Counted from the first letter of the stretch, positions 11,652 through 19,920 are shown. The stretch is 64,000 nucleotides of DNA from Lachancea kluyveri NRRL Y-12651 (GCA_000149225.2 CM000693.1:372001-436000); one strand, 5' to 3'. The notes: generated by a model not told the origin, from the letters alone. Made by a program: numbers and translations.

Positions 11652-12416
11652 TCATGGTTCTTGAGTAACAGTGCTATGGACTGGAGTTTCTGAGGAAGCC
11701 CCATTTTCATCGGTACCATCTTTATGTTCCATTAGTGAACGCGTATCCGGATTCATGGCTGCAGATCCGATGAGTTCCTTATCAATACAATCAGAGGAAT
11801 TCACGTCTGCAGGCTTTCTCTTGTATTGACGTTTCCTCCTTTGCGTTTTTGTTTGTTTTCGAGCGTTGTTCCTGGCAGCAGAGTGGTTGATTATAGCAAG
11901 CAAGTCTTCAGAGAGTTCACCGGATGAATACTTGTCTGTAGCTGTACTACAGTTGAGAACCATGAGTTCTACTCCCCGTTTTTCGCATATCCATTGAAAC
12001 AGCTCAAACCCAAACCTGCAAAGCCTATCTTTGTACTCCACGACTACTCTTGTAATGTTTTCTTCGTATATTAGTTCTAAAAGTTTTCTGAAACCCTCTC
12101 TGTTCCAGTCGAGCCCTGAGCCAATGTCGGAGATAATTTCGGCATCTGGAAATTGAGCTTTGAGATTGTTACATTGGTGGTCGAGATCCTCTTGTTGATG
12201 GTTGGTGCTTACCCGTGCATAGCAGATGGTGGTGCCTTGTTGTTGGTTGTGGCTCCGTTGTCCACAGAGAGCAATGATGTCTTCCTTATGGTAGTACCGA
12301 TTCCTTCCTGGCCTTATGAATCTAATCTTCCCCTGGTTGGCCCAGTTTGCAAGTGTTGAGACCGAGATATTATAGTTCTTGCGTACATCACCTGCTCGAA
12401 CGTACGTAGTTTCCAT
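11652..12416 (-). mobile_element. IS607-family serine recombinase (TnpA-like) gene
   Basis: A 254-residue intact reading frame of bacterial-transposon type. Residues 1-50 form a MerR-like winged-helix module (GDVRKNYNISVSTLANWANQ followed by IRFIRPGRNRYY) typical of IS607 transposases. Residues 62-180 are the serine-recombinase core: CYARVST with nucleophile Ser70, DLDHQ, DIGSGLDWNREGFRKLL, and YKDRLCRFG carrying the active-site arginines, then the family-typical end GELSEDLLAII. After residue 183 comes a strongly basic segment (KTQRRKRQYKRKP, possible nuclear signal) and a Ser/Thr/Glu-rich tail not usual in bacterial relatives. The ATG at 12416 is preferred to an upstream in-frame ATG at 12473 because the winged helix starts directly after it. 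No tnpB neighbour, terminal repeat or target duplication was recognised. It interrupts the conserved MAK10-RPL12 neighbourhood. Confidence 0.88.
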
Positions 12417-12525
12417 GATGAGGTTTATTACTATTTTCAAATCTGTGAGTCTTTCACGATGCCTCATGCACACAGACTCACAATATACATTTTATTACGA
12501 AATCCAAGATGTAAGCAGCAGCAGA

Positions 12526-12533
12526 TCACGTGA
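12526..12533. promoter_or_regulatory. CACGTG palindrome, Cbf1/bHLH-type site
   Basis: Perfect palindrome TCACGTGA, 110 bp upstream of the recombinase start and about 740 bp upstream of RPL12. Cbf1 binds RTCACRTG in Saccharomycetaceae; assignment to either gene is inference. Confidence 0.45.
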
Positions 12534-12632
12534 TGTTACACCCACTTTTGGGGGTATTATTGGTTTTGTGACCAGTCTCGATTTTGTCAGTAGAAAACTA
12601 GATTAGATTTTTCTAAAAAAGAAAAATCGGGT

Positions 12633-12640
12633 TCACGTGA
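12633..12640. promoter_or_regulatory. Second CACGTG palindrome, Cbf1/bHLH-type site
   Basis: Second perfect TCACGTGA, 107 bp from the first. Paired Cbf1 sites are notable because Cbf1 helps control ribosomal-protein genes in some yeasts (established for Candida albicans); here the pair may serve RPL12, the recombinase gene, or neither. Confidence 0.45.
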
Positions 12641-13017
12641 CTTTTGGTAGACTGCTTTTTCAATTTTTAAGCCCAGACATGTTATGGCCATTTGGAAATT
12701 TTTATTCCACCCTTTCCCACTCCTACAAAAAAATTGTTTGCTGGTATGTGTGGGTTTTTAATGTGAGATGGGTCGAGTATGTCACGATATGTAGTACAAA
12801 AGAGAAGCAAAAGATGGCAGTAAAAAACAGGTACAATCACTGGCCTTATAGATAATACTACGGCTACGTCTATAACTGCACTAGTGTTTTGGCCTATTAT
12901 TTGTTTCTACGTGAGTGTTTATGCTATTGACCCCTCTCTCATTTCGAGCGTCTTAACGTATTGTCCGGCTTCAGTTTGGAAAGAAAAAATTCCTCCTAGC
13001 GTCCTCGGCCTAACGCA

Positions 13018-13102
13018 GCGTAGGCCCCTGCCTACGCGTAGAAGGGGCGCGGCCTGCCGCTAGGCAGGCGGGCCTTTGCTCCAGCCAAGGTGTAGGCTGG
13101 AG
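13018..13102. repeat. G+C-rich cluster of three perfect hairpins upstream of RPL12
   Basis: Three consecutive perfect inverted repeats lie in 85 bp: arms GCGTAGGC/GCCTACGC with a 4-nt loop (13018-13037), arms GCCTGCC/GGCAGGC with a 4-nt loop (13052-13069), and arms CTCCAGCC/GGCTGGAG with an 8-nt loop (13079-13102). An alternative pairing GCCCC (13024-13028) with GGGGC (13044-13048) is also possible. The block is strikingly G+C-rich against its surroundings. It ends about 170 bp before the RPL12 start, so it could lie in the promoter, in a long leader, or in an independent structured RNA. I do not recognise it as a known RNA family. Confidence 0.75.
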
Positions 13103-13275
13103 ACCCGGACCGCGCTTTCGCAAGAAAATCCTTCGCGCAGTCTTGCACGCTGGGCGTCACATCCCTTCACTACCCTCACACTACTCGGTTTTTTCAACAA
13201 AGTTTTAGAATCTTCAAGACTACATTTTCTATCAGAAAGAAGCTATACCCGACAAGGATAGACAAATAAGACAAT

Positions 13276-13773
13276 ATGCCTCCAAAGTTTGATCCAACTG
13301 AAGTTAAGTTCTTGTACTTGAGAGCCGTCGGTGGTGAAGTTGGTGCTTCCGCTGCCTTGGCCCCAAAGATTGGTCCATTGGGTTTGTCCCCAAAGAAGGT
13401 TGGTGAAGATATCGCCAAGGCCACCAAGGATTTCAAGGGTATCAAGGTCACCGTCCAATTGAAAATTCAAAACAGACAAGCTACTGCTTCTGTTGTTCCA
13501 TCAGCTTCCTCTTTGGTCATCACCGCTTTGAAGGAACCACCAAGAGACAGAAAGAAGGACAAGAACGTCAAGCACAGTGGTAACTTGCAATTGGAAGACA
13601 TCATTGAAATTGCTAAGCAAATGCAAGAGAAGTCTTTCGGTAAGAACTTGGCCTCCGTTTGTAAGGAAATTTTGGGTACTGCTCAATCCGTTGGTTGTCG
13701 TGTCAACTACAAGAACCCACATGACATCATTGAAGCCATCGATGCCGGTGAAATTGAAATTCCAGAAAACTAA
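13276..13773 (+). CDS. RPL12: 60S ribosomal protein uL11 (L12)
   Basis: Cytosolic large-subunit stalk-base protein that binds the GTPase-associated centre of 25S rRNA. Exactly 165 residues, the same as S. cerevisiae Rpl12a/b (YEL054C/YDR418W), with identical hallmark stretches [20 protein letters not shown] and [18 protein letters not shown]. The N-terminal Pro-Pro-Lys is the known site of Rkm2/Ntm1 methylation in the family. Codon use is strongly biased to the preferred yeast codons (TTG, GGT, AAG, GAA), as in highly expressed genes. A single copy here carries both S. cerevisiae neighbourhoods: MAK10 on the left and RAD30 on the right. Confidence 0.98.
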   Translation: MPPKFDPTEVKFLYLRAVGGEVGASAALAPKIGPLGLSPKKVGEDIAKATKDFKGIKVTVQLKIQNRQATASVVPSASSLVITALKEPPRDRKKDKNVKHSGNLQLEDIIEIAKQMQEKSFGKNLASVCKEILGTAQSVGCRVNYKNPHDIIEAIDAGEIEIPEN

Positions 13774-14511
13774 ATTTAACAAACCGCAAACTCCATCATT
13801 TTCTGTACTTTCTAGTCTAGGGTTTTTTAAAGAAAACTTAATGTATTTTTCGTTTTACGTTGCTCCCGTTTTCTTTCCATCCTTCTAACACTACTAATCT
13901 ACTAATCCTCTTACAGCAACATTTGTTTTCAACTTAAAATTTTCCATGAACCCGTTTTGTTACGGTTTATTCCTTTGTAACAGTTAGTTTGTCTACACTC
14001 TGGAGCTCGGTTTAGTCTCTAAAGTTGGAATTTCACGTGGAAGGTAAAAAACTTTTTTTTATTAGTACACGTAAGATTCCTGACAGCTTTAGTGGCTGAT
14101 TTGCCTACGTACTGGGATCCAATTTAATAGCAAACAAGATCAATGTCCATGTCAATTACTCACCAAGATACACCGAGGTGAAATTTTCTTTCGCTGTGGT
14201 TTTATTGGTCCATTTCAGTGACACACAATTTCTTACAACCTAAACTCTCTTTTGCCTTAAAACCCCACTCTTGAATCTCTTTTGCCCTAAAAACCCCACT
14301 CTTGAATCTCTTTTGCCCTAAAAACCTCACTCTCAAACCTCTTTTTAGACTGATCGTCTTTGTAGTTGGAGTTTTCACTGACGCTTTTTGTTGGGAAATC
14401 TACTCTATTTTTCTCGATGACTATCACTTTCTACGTACGATACTTAGCCTTTTTTAAAGTCATCCAGTCTTTTATTCTCCTTGTAAATCAAAGTTTAACG
14501 CACATTTGTTC
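13774..14511. other. Intergenic RPL12 to acyl-CoA-binding gene
   Basis: T-rich 3' flank of RPL12 followed by the promoter of the next gene. It contains the 31-bp tandem repeat described separately and otherwise nothing recognised. Confidence 0.5.
14247..14338. repeat. Three-copy 30-31 bp tandem repeat with CCCTAAAA core
   Basis: Copies at 14247-14276, 14277-14307 and 14308-14338 share CTCTTTTGCC followed by YTAAAAACCYCACTCT. The last copy has drifted at its 3' end. The repeated core GCCCTAAAAACC resembles telomere-type or Tbf1-type CCCTAA sites. It lies 170-270 bp upstream of the acyl-CoA-binding gene. Confidence 0.8.
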
Positions 14512-15414
14512 ATGGCTGGGAGATCAAAAATAATGTCTGAAGATTCTGTTGACCAGGTTTTTGAAAAGGCCATATCTACAATACATACCTTGTCTTTGCA
14601 ACGAGGTTACAATTCACTGCCTAGGCCGCCAGCGCACATTAGGATTCAATTGTACGCTTTGTTTAAGCAATCCACCGAAGGGGATGTAGAAAAGATTATT
14701 CCAAGGCCTCATGGCGACCCTTTGTCGACTGAATATAGTATTGCGCTAAAAAAATGGGACGCTTGGAAGAGTAAGGAAGGAATCAGCAAAACTGAGGCCA
14801 AGAGGGAATATATTCAGCTCTTGATTAAAACAATGAAGTCATATGCCATGGGAACAATTGCGGCAAGAGAATTATTAGCTGAGCTGGAATTTTTGTGGTG
14901 GCAAGTATCTGCAGAAGAGAAGCGTACTCTGTCAGACGAAAATGACAGTGTATTGATGATTAACCAAGATGGGTTTGTAGATACCCCGTCAGTCAAATTA
15001 CGCCAAGAAATTTACGAAGCCCTGTGTGAAATAAACAACAACATGATAGGAACTAATAACGATAGCCAAATTCTGCGTAGAGGGTCATGGGAACCGAAGA
15101 AGAAGAAACCTGGGAGATGGGGTAGGCTGGCGATTTGGCTTTCGTCAATTATAGTTAGACATGTTCTTAACGTTATCAGGAACGTCATCTATCACAGTGT
15201 GATCGTAATTGCCATTTTAACCGCAATCAAGCACACTAATCAATCACTGCCTGTAATCGTTGACTTTAATGTTCCTCACAAAAAAGAATATTATTATAAA
15301 ACTACTTGTCAGGGCATAATTTCCCAAATCAGCAAATTCTTCTGGACTACCTTTAAAATAGTCAACAGATTAGGAAAGTTTGGGATAAATAAGGTATACT
15401 TGCAGGTCGAGTAG
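14512..15414 (+). CDS. Membrane-anchored acyl-CoA-binding protein, Atg37/ACBD5-like
   Basis: An N-terminal acyl-CoA-binding (ACB) domain covers about residues 12-110: VFEKAISTI, the liganding region RIQLYALFKQSTEGDV, and KKWDAWKSKEGISKTEAKREYIQLL with the invariant Lys-Trp-Asp-Ala-Trp. A basic linker (KKKKPGRWGR) leads to hydrophobic segments around 205-240 that can anchor it. This architecture is that of Atg37 (Komagataella) and human ACBD5, peroxisomal membrane proteins in pexophagy and lipid contact sites. The open frame begins with TTG at 14506; the ATG at 14512 is used, and 14533 is an alternative. S. cerevisiae has no gene like this between RPL12B and RAD30. Peroxisomal location is inference. 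Confidence 0.75.
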   Translation: MAGRSKIMSEDSVDQVFEKAISTIHTLSLQRGYNSLPRPPAHIRIQLYALFKQSTEGDVEKIIPRPHGDPLSTEYSIALKKWDAWKSKEGISKTEAKREYIQLLIKTMKSYAMGTIAARELLAELEFLWWQVSAEEKRTLSDENDSVLMINQDGFVDTPSVKLRQEIYEALCEINNNMIGTNNDSQILRRGSWEPKKKKPGRWGRLAIWLSSIIVRHVLNVIRNVIYHSVIVIAILTAIKHTNQSLPVIVDFNVPHKKEYYYKTTCQGIISQISKFFWTTFKIVNRLGKFGINKVYLQVE

Positions 15415-15839
15415 AAACCACTGAATTAGGTGTTTTTTTTTTGTTTTTTTTTTACGTCCAGCGCTATTTCTTACATGGTTAGCTTTCCTTTCTTATCTTA
15501 ATAAATTGTACGAGGATGCTTCAATTTATATTTTACCGTACTGTTCTGATTTTACGTACACCGCTGTCAGTCCTGAAAACACATACTGCGCACATAATCA
15601 TAAATAAATTAATTTCTATCTCGGAATCCCGTATTGCCTGGTACTATAAGTAGGATAACAAGCGACGATCCGGTGATATACTTGCTGAGCCAAAGCTTTA
15701 AACCTTGTCTCTTGTCTTTAGTAGAATCGCTTGGTTCTAAATTGTAAGTTTCACGCATCGTGAAGCTTTCAAAAAGGTAGCGGCGAACCCTTTACTCATC
15801 GGGCATCCTGCATATAACAGAAGAAAAGACTTTATCTTG
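15415..15839. other. Intergenic upstream of RAD30
   Basis: About 425 bp with T-rich 3' flank of the preceding gene and the RAD30 promoter. No further feature recognised. Confidence 0.5.
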
Positions 15840-17735
15840 ATGTCTCAGTTTAAATGGAAGGATCTGATAGCACTAAACTCAAAGACCACTTCCTATCTAT
15901 CACCACTGTCGTGCCTCACGCATATTGATGTTAACGCCTTCTTCGCGCAAGTAGAGCAAATTCGTTGCCATTATACTGCAGAAGATCCGATTGTCTGCGT
16001 TCAATGGTCATCGATAATTGCTGTTTCATACGCCGCTAGAGAGTACGGAGTCTCAAGAATGGATAGTGTCCATGATGCTCTGAAAAAATGCGACAAGTTG
16101 GTCCCTATACATACTGCAGTATTCCGTAAGGGTGAAGATTTTTGGCAGTATCACGATGGTTGTGGTCCGTGGGTAACCGAAGAAGACAATAAGGAAAAGT
16201 TGAATCCTGAAAACTACAAGGTGTCTTTAGACCCCTACAGGAGAGAAAGCCGTAAAATCCTGAAGATATTCCACGAATGGTGCGATTTGGTAGAGAAAGC
16301 TAGTGTTGATGAAGTGTTTCTAGACCTAGGACGTAAGTGCTTCACCATGCTTATGTTAGATGAGGAAATCAAGGGATTTGATTCTCTAAGAAAGCAATTT
16401 GTACACGGTGATTACGATATAGACGATTTGCTGCCACCGATACCAAGAGACCTCGATATTCAGTTTGAAGGCTACGTGTATAACCCTGAAAATCGTCCGC
16501 TATTCGAAGATTGGGATGACATAATTTTTTGTTTGAATTCAATGTTAACTCAAAGGATCAGAGATGCTATCCAAACGGAGTTAGGTTACACAACTTCCTG
16601 TGGGATTTCTAGGACCAAAAGCTTGTGTAAGCTGGCTTCAAATTTTAGAAAACCCAACATACAAACGATCATAAAAAATTCGTGTGTTGAAGACTTTTTG
16701 GACAATGAAAATTTTGAAATCACTTCATTCTGGACCTTAGGTGGCCTCAAAGGACAAGAGTTGCTAGAATTGTTAGACCTACCAAAACAGGGGACAATTA
16801 AATATATTCGAGAAGCGTGGCCACTGTCATCACTTGAGTTACAAGGATACATGGATGAAAAACTGCAGTTCAGAGATGGAAGTTTAGAGAAAAATTACAC
16901 CATTGATAAGTCAATTTCAGCACAAACTGCAGAGAAGGTTTTCCGTTTAGTCCGTGGTAATTATCAAAGTCCAGTAACCCCAAGGTCCATGATCAAATCG
17001 ATGATGTCAAACAAAAATCTAAGGGGTAATTCCTGTAACAGCTTTCAGGATTGCATTGCATGGCTAGAAGTTTTCAGTGGAGAACTCTATGGCAGAATAC
17101 GCGAACTGACACAAGAATATAGTAAAGCTTTTATTCCGAGAACTTTGAGTGTAGGATTCCGAGGGAATAGCCAAAAGGGCTTTCAAAAGCATACTAAAAG
17201 CTCCAGTTTAGTTGTTGGTGGTTTTACAGTTCATAGCAAGGATCTTTTACAACTAGGCACTAAGCTAATAAAGGAATTGGATTTAGCTTACGGGAAAACA
17301 GGAAAAATGTATCCGTTGACAAACTTAAATATGGGCGTTTCCAACTTCGAAATTTTGGATACTGGCAAATCTATTGTCGATATGGTTGGACGTCAAATGC
17401 ACACAATCTATAAGAGAGAAACAAGTGACGGCCCAACACTACCGGAAGAGGAAAATGACAAGGATATACCACCTGCATTCGAGTGTCAACCATGCAACTT
17501 GACTTTTGGTAATGAGCAGGAGTTTCAAGAACATAGGGATTACCATTTTGCCACAAGACTTTCTGAAAGTTTAAATGGTGTCAGTCAAGAGTCAAAGAAC
17601 CTGTCATATGGTGAGCGTAAATTACTATTTTCTCAAAGAAAACGACCAGGAAAAGGCAACAGTTTTCAATCGAAAAATAACAAAAAAACTAAGAATACAA
17701 GCAAGATGGACATTTGCAAGTACTTTTCCAAATAG
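15840..17735 (+). CDS. RAD30: DNA polymerase eta, translesion Y-family polymerase
   Basis: Replicates past UV-induced thymine dimers. Y-family motifs are in order: THIDVNAFFAQVEQIR with the first catalytic Asp (about residue 30), VQWSSIIAVSYAAREYGVSR, KASVDEVFLDL with the catalytic Asp-Glu pair (about 155), and TTSCGISRTKSLCKLAS. The C terminus has the ubiquitin-binding zinc finger (CQPCNLTF...HRDYH, about 540-560), a basic nuclear segment and a terminal PCNA-interaction motif MDICKYFSK. The frame opens with TTG at 15837; the true ATG is 15840, giving 631 residues against 632 in S. cerevisiae (YDR419W). All functional modules appear intact. Confidence 0.97.
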   Translation: MSQFKWKDLIALNSKTTSYLSPLSCLTHIDVNAFFAQVEQIRCHYTAEDPIVCVQWSSIIAVSYAAREYGVSRMDSVHDALKKCDKLVPIHTAVFRKGEDFWQYHDGCGPWVTEEDNKEKLNPENYKVSLDPYRRESRKILKIFHEWCDLVEKASVDEVFLDLGRKCFTMLMLDEEIKGFDSLRKQFVHGDYDIDDLLPPIPRDLDIQFEGYVYNPENRPLFEDWDDIIFCLNSMLTQRIRDAIQTELGYTTSCGISRTKSLCKLASNFRKPNIQTIIKNSCVEDFLDNENFEITSFWTLGGLKGQELLELLDLPKQGTIKYIREAWPLSSLELQGYMDEKLQFRDGSLEKNYTIDKSISAQTAEKVFRLVRGNYQSPVTPRSMIKSMMSNKNLRGNSCNSFQDCIAWLEVFSGELYGRIRELTQEYSKAFIPRTLSVGFRGNSQKGFQKHTKSSSLVVGGFTVHSKDLLQLGTKLIKELDLAYGKTGKMYPLTNLNMGVSNFEILDTGKSIVDMVGRQMHTIYKRETSDGPTLPEEENDKDIPPAFECQPCNLTFGNEQEFQEHRDYHFATRLSESLNGVSQESKNLSYGERKLLFSQRKRPGKGNSFQSKNNKKTKNTSKMDICKYFSK

Positions 17736-18497
17736 TTTACAGGTCCTCTGCCCTGTGAAACTACATAAAGATCGCAGCCAATAATTTCAATGAGATGTTC
17801 GAAACACCCAATTTATAAGCGGATTGTAGGCGAACTTTCAGAGATCCTTGTTTTTTTGGTAGATTACTTGCTCAATAGAGTATCAGTAGCTCACTATTGA
17901 GTGTTTTCAACCAATCCGATGCTTTTCGGAACGCATATTATAACCTGATTGTGGCCCATTTCCAACAGCTCCAAGTGTCCTGTAAATGCCCTCCGAATGT
18001 GATTAGCCATAGTAGTCAAACTCACGGGAACTACGAGGCTGGGTGATTACTCAACACTCTGCATTTATTTAATAGACGGAGACTTTCGTTATCATCACAA
18101 TGTGATTGATTTCTGTGACTTTTTTTTTCTTTTTTTTTTTATGGAATGTTCTTGTTTTCTTCCAAAAGGCAATCAATTTAATGGCCGTCATTACCTTCTA
18201 CTTTGGCCACCTGCATTTCATCTTATTTGATTATTTGGAAACAAGAAAATGGTCGTATGATACATACTAACATTTACCAGGTGCGGCCACAAAGGTAGAA
18301 TTCTTGATCAACAGACAGTCAACGACTTATGAGTTGGATTGTATCGCTTTGGACTTTCCCTTCTTAACTGCTTCATATGACCCTTAATTCTATTTTTAAT
18401 TGAGATCCCTCTTCAATGAATCTCTGAGCTCTTTTTACACTTTTAAGGGCGAGCCTAAGCTCTAGTTGTCAGGTAATCGATCCTCTGGTTCTAGCTA
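17736..18497. other. Intergenic between RAD30 and the LTR cluster
   Basis: About 760 bp with T-rich runs near 18120 and no recognised gene, tRNA or LTR piece. Confidence 0.5.
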
Positions 18498-19086
18498 GTG
18501 TAAGATGACGACATGAAGAATGAGAAGTAGTTATCTGATTTAGTGGAAACTCACACGCAAGGATTGATAACATTGTTGGAACAAAATACAACTATCGACC
18601 ATCGACTAGTATTCGTGTTACTAGTATATTATCACACACGGTGTTATAAGGTGACATAAAGAATGAGAAACAGCCATCTAAGTTAGTGGAAGCTGAAACG
18701 CAAGGATTGATAATGTAATAGGATAATGAACCAGAAACATATAAAAGGAAGAATATTTGTATATAGAGTTATCGACTCTCTTTTCTGGATTCCTAGAAAG
18801 AGGAGGAGAACTTCTAGTATAACCATATACCAATTATTATAGCCTTAACCAAAAATGGAATCTCAACAATTGTCCCAATATTCACCAATTTCTCAAATAG
18901 AATAACGAATGAAAACATATAAGATGAAGGAAGAAGTAAATAATATTATGTAGAAATATCGATTCCCTTGTAAAGATTCCTAGAAGGGAGAGTGGAACTT
19001 CTAGTATATTCTGTATTCCTAATAATTTTACCTTAATCAAAAAATGGAATCCCAACAATTATCCCAATATTCACTTATTTCTTATT
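18498..19086 (+). mobile_element. Old delta-type relic LTR, split by a younger LTR
   Basis: Two stretches (about 18498-18573 and 18896-19086) match the middle and 3' parts of the Ty1/Ty2 delta-type LTR seen intact next door, for example GTGGAA..CACGCAAGGATTGATAA and TGGAATCCCAACAATTATC. A younger LTR sits between them. It is clearly more diverged than its neighbours, its 5' limit is unclear, and no internal coding region remains. A broken fossil of the Pseudoviridae (Ty1/copia) type. Confidence 0.8.
18574..18895 (+). mobile_element. Solo LTR, Ty1/Ty2 delta type
   Basis: A 322-bp solo LTR beginning TGTTGGAAC and ending ATTTCTCA, the ends of S. cerevisiae delta elements, with the family-typical stretches AGTGGAAGCTGAAACGCAAG and GGAGAACTTCTAGTATA. 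It is nested inside the older relic LTR. Differences from the neighbouring minus-strand copies are few, suggesting recent activity. I see no clear 5-bp target duplication at its ends. No internal region is present. Confidence 0.9.
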
Positions 19087-19091
19087 AATAT

Positions 19092-19685
19092 TGAGAAATG
19101 TGTGAATATTGGGACAATTGTTGAGATTCCATTTTTGATTAAGGCTATAATAATTGGTATATGGTTATACTAGAAGTTCTCCTCACCTTTCTAGGAATCC
19201 AGAAAAGAGAGTCGATAACTTTATATACAAATACTCTTCCTTTTATATGTTTCTGGTTCATTATCCTATTACATTATCAATCCTTGCGTTTCAGCTTCCA
19301 CTAATTTAGATGACTGTTTCTCATTCTTTATGTCACCTTATAACACCGTGTGTGATAATATACTAGTAACACGAATACTAGTCGATGGTTGATAGTTGTA
19401 TTTCGTTCCAACATATACCAATTATTATAGCCTTAACCAAAAATGGAATCTCAACAATTGTCCCAATATTCACACATTTCTCATCGATAACTCTATATAC
19501 AAATATTCTTCCTTTTATATGTTTCTGGTTCATTATCCTATTACATTATCAATCCTTGCGTTTCAGCTTCCACTAATTTAGATGACTGTTTCTCATTCTT
19601 TATGTCACCTTATAACACCGTGTGTGATAATATACTAGTAACACGAATACTAGTCGATGGTCGATAGTTGTATTTCGTTCCAACA
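19092..19685 (-). mobile_element. Composite delta-type LTRs flanked by a 5-bp duplication
   Basis: A full 322-bp minus-strand LTR (19092-19413) is followed by a rearranged second copy: a short plus-strand 3' piece (about 19414-19483) and a minus-strand 5' piece (19484-19685). The outer ends are the proper LTR termini and are flanked by AATAT at 19087-19091 and 19686-19690, as expected for a single insertion event that was later rearranged. All parts are very similar to the solo LTR at 18574. It ends 110 bp upstream of a tRNA gene, matching Ty1-type targeting to Pol III genes. A non-coding fossil. Confidence 0.87.
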
Positions 19686-19795
19686 AATATCCTCAATTTA
19701 GCGACTCTACTTGCTATATTAAACTCTTCTAGGTAATCTGAGCAACTTATAATGTGATATATTACGCTCTAAAATTCAAACCATTTTGGAATTCC

Positions 19796-19903
19796 GGCAA
19801 TTTGGCCGAGTGGTTAAGGCGTGAGATTAGAATTTCGATGAAGCTTCGACTTTTAACCATCTCTTGGGCTCAGCCCGCGCAGGTTCGAATCCTGCAGTTG
19901 TCG
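19796..19903 (+). tRNA. tRNA-Ser(AGA) with a 26-bp intron
   Basis: Closely matches the S. cerevisiae tRNA-Ser(AGA) sequence: A box TGGCCGAGTGG, long variable arm GGGCTCAGCCCGCGC, B box GGTTCGAATCC, acceptor strands GGCAATT and AGTTGTC with discriminator G (CCA not encoded). The anticodon loop TTAGAA carries anticodon AGA at 19829-19831. After the base following the anticodon, 26 extra bases (19833-19858) precede the 3' half of the anticodon stem at 19860, the standard place for a tRNA intron. The mature product would be 82 nt, the usual length. Three delta-type LTR units lie upstream. Confidence 0.93.
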
Positions 19904-19913
19904 TTATTTCTCA

Positions 19914-19920
19914 TTTTTTT
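19914..19920 (+). terminator. Pol III terminator of tRNA-Ser
   Basis: A run of seven T residues starting 11 bases after the tRNA end, the standard RNA polymerase III stop signal. Confidence 0.85.

Larger units (their letters stand above)
12417..13017. other. Intergenic between recombinase gene and RPL12, distal part
   Basis: A+T-rich DNA serving as upstream region of both divergent genes. It contains two identical palindromes TCACGTGA, described separately, and short T-rich runs. No Rap1 consensus of the S. cerevisiae ribosomal-protein type was recognised with confidence. Confidence 0.5.

Noticed and set aside
11113-13275. A TnpB/Fanzor gene or guide-RNA structure accompanying the IS607 recombinase
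   Set aside because: No frame with RuvC or zinc-ribbon motifs exists on either strand; the G+C hairpins are not adjacent to such a gene.
18498-19690. A full-length Ty1-type element
   Set aside because: Only LTR sequence is present; no internal coding region or primer-binding site lies between the LTR units.
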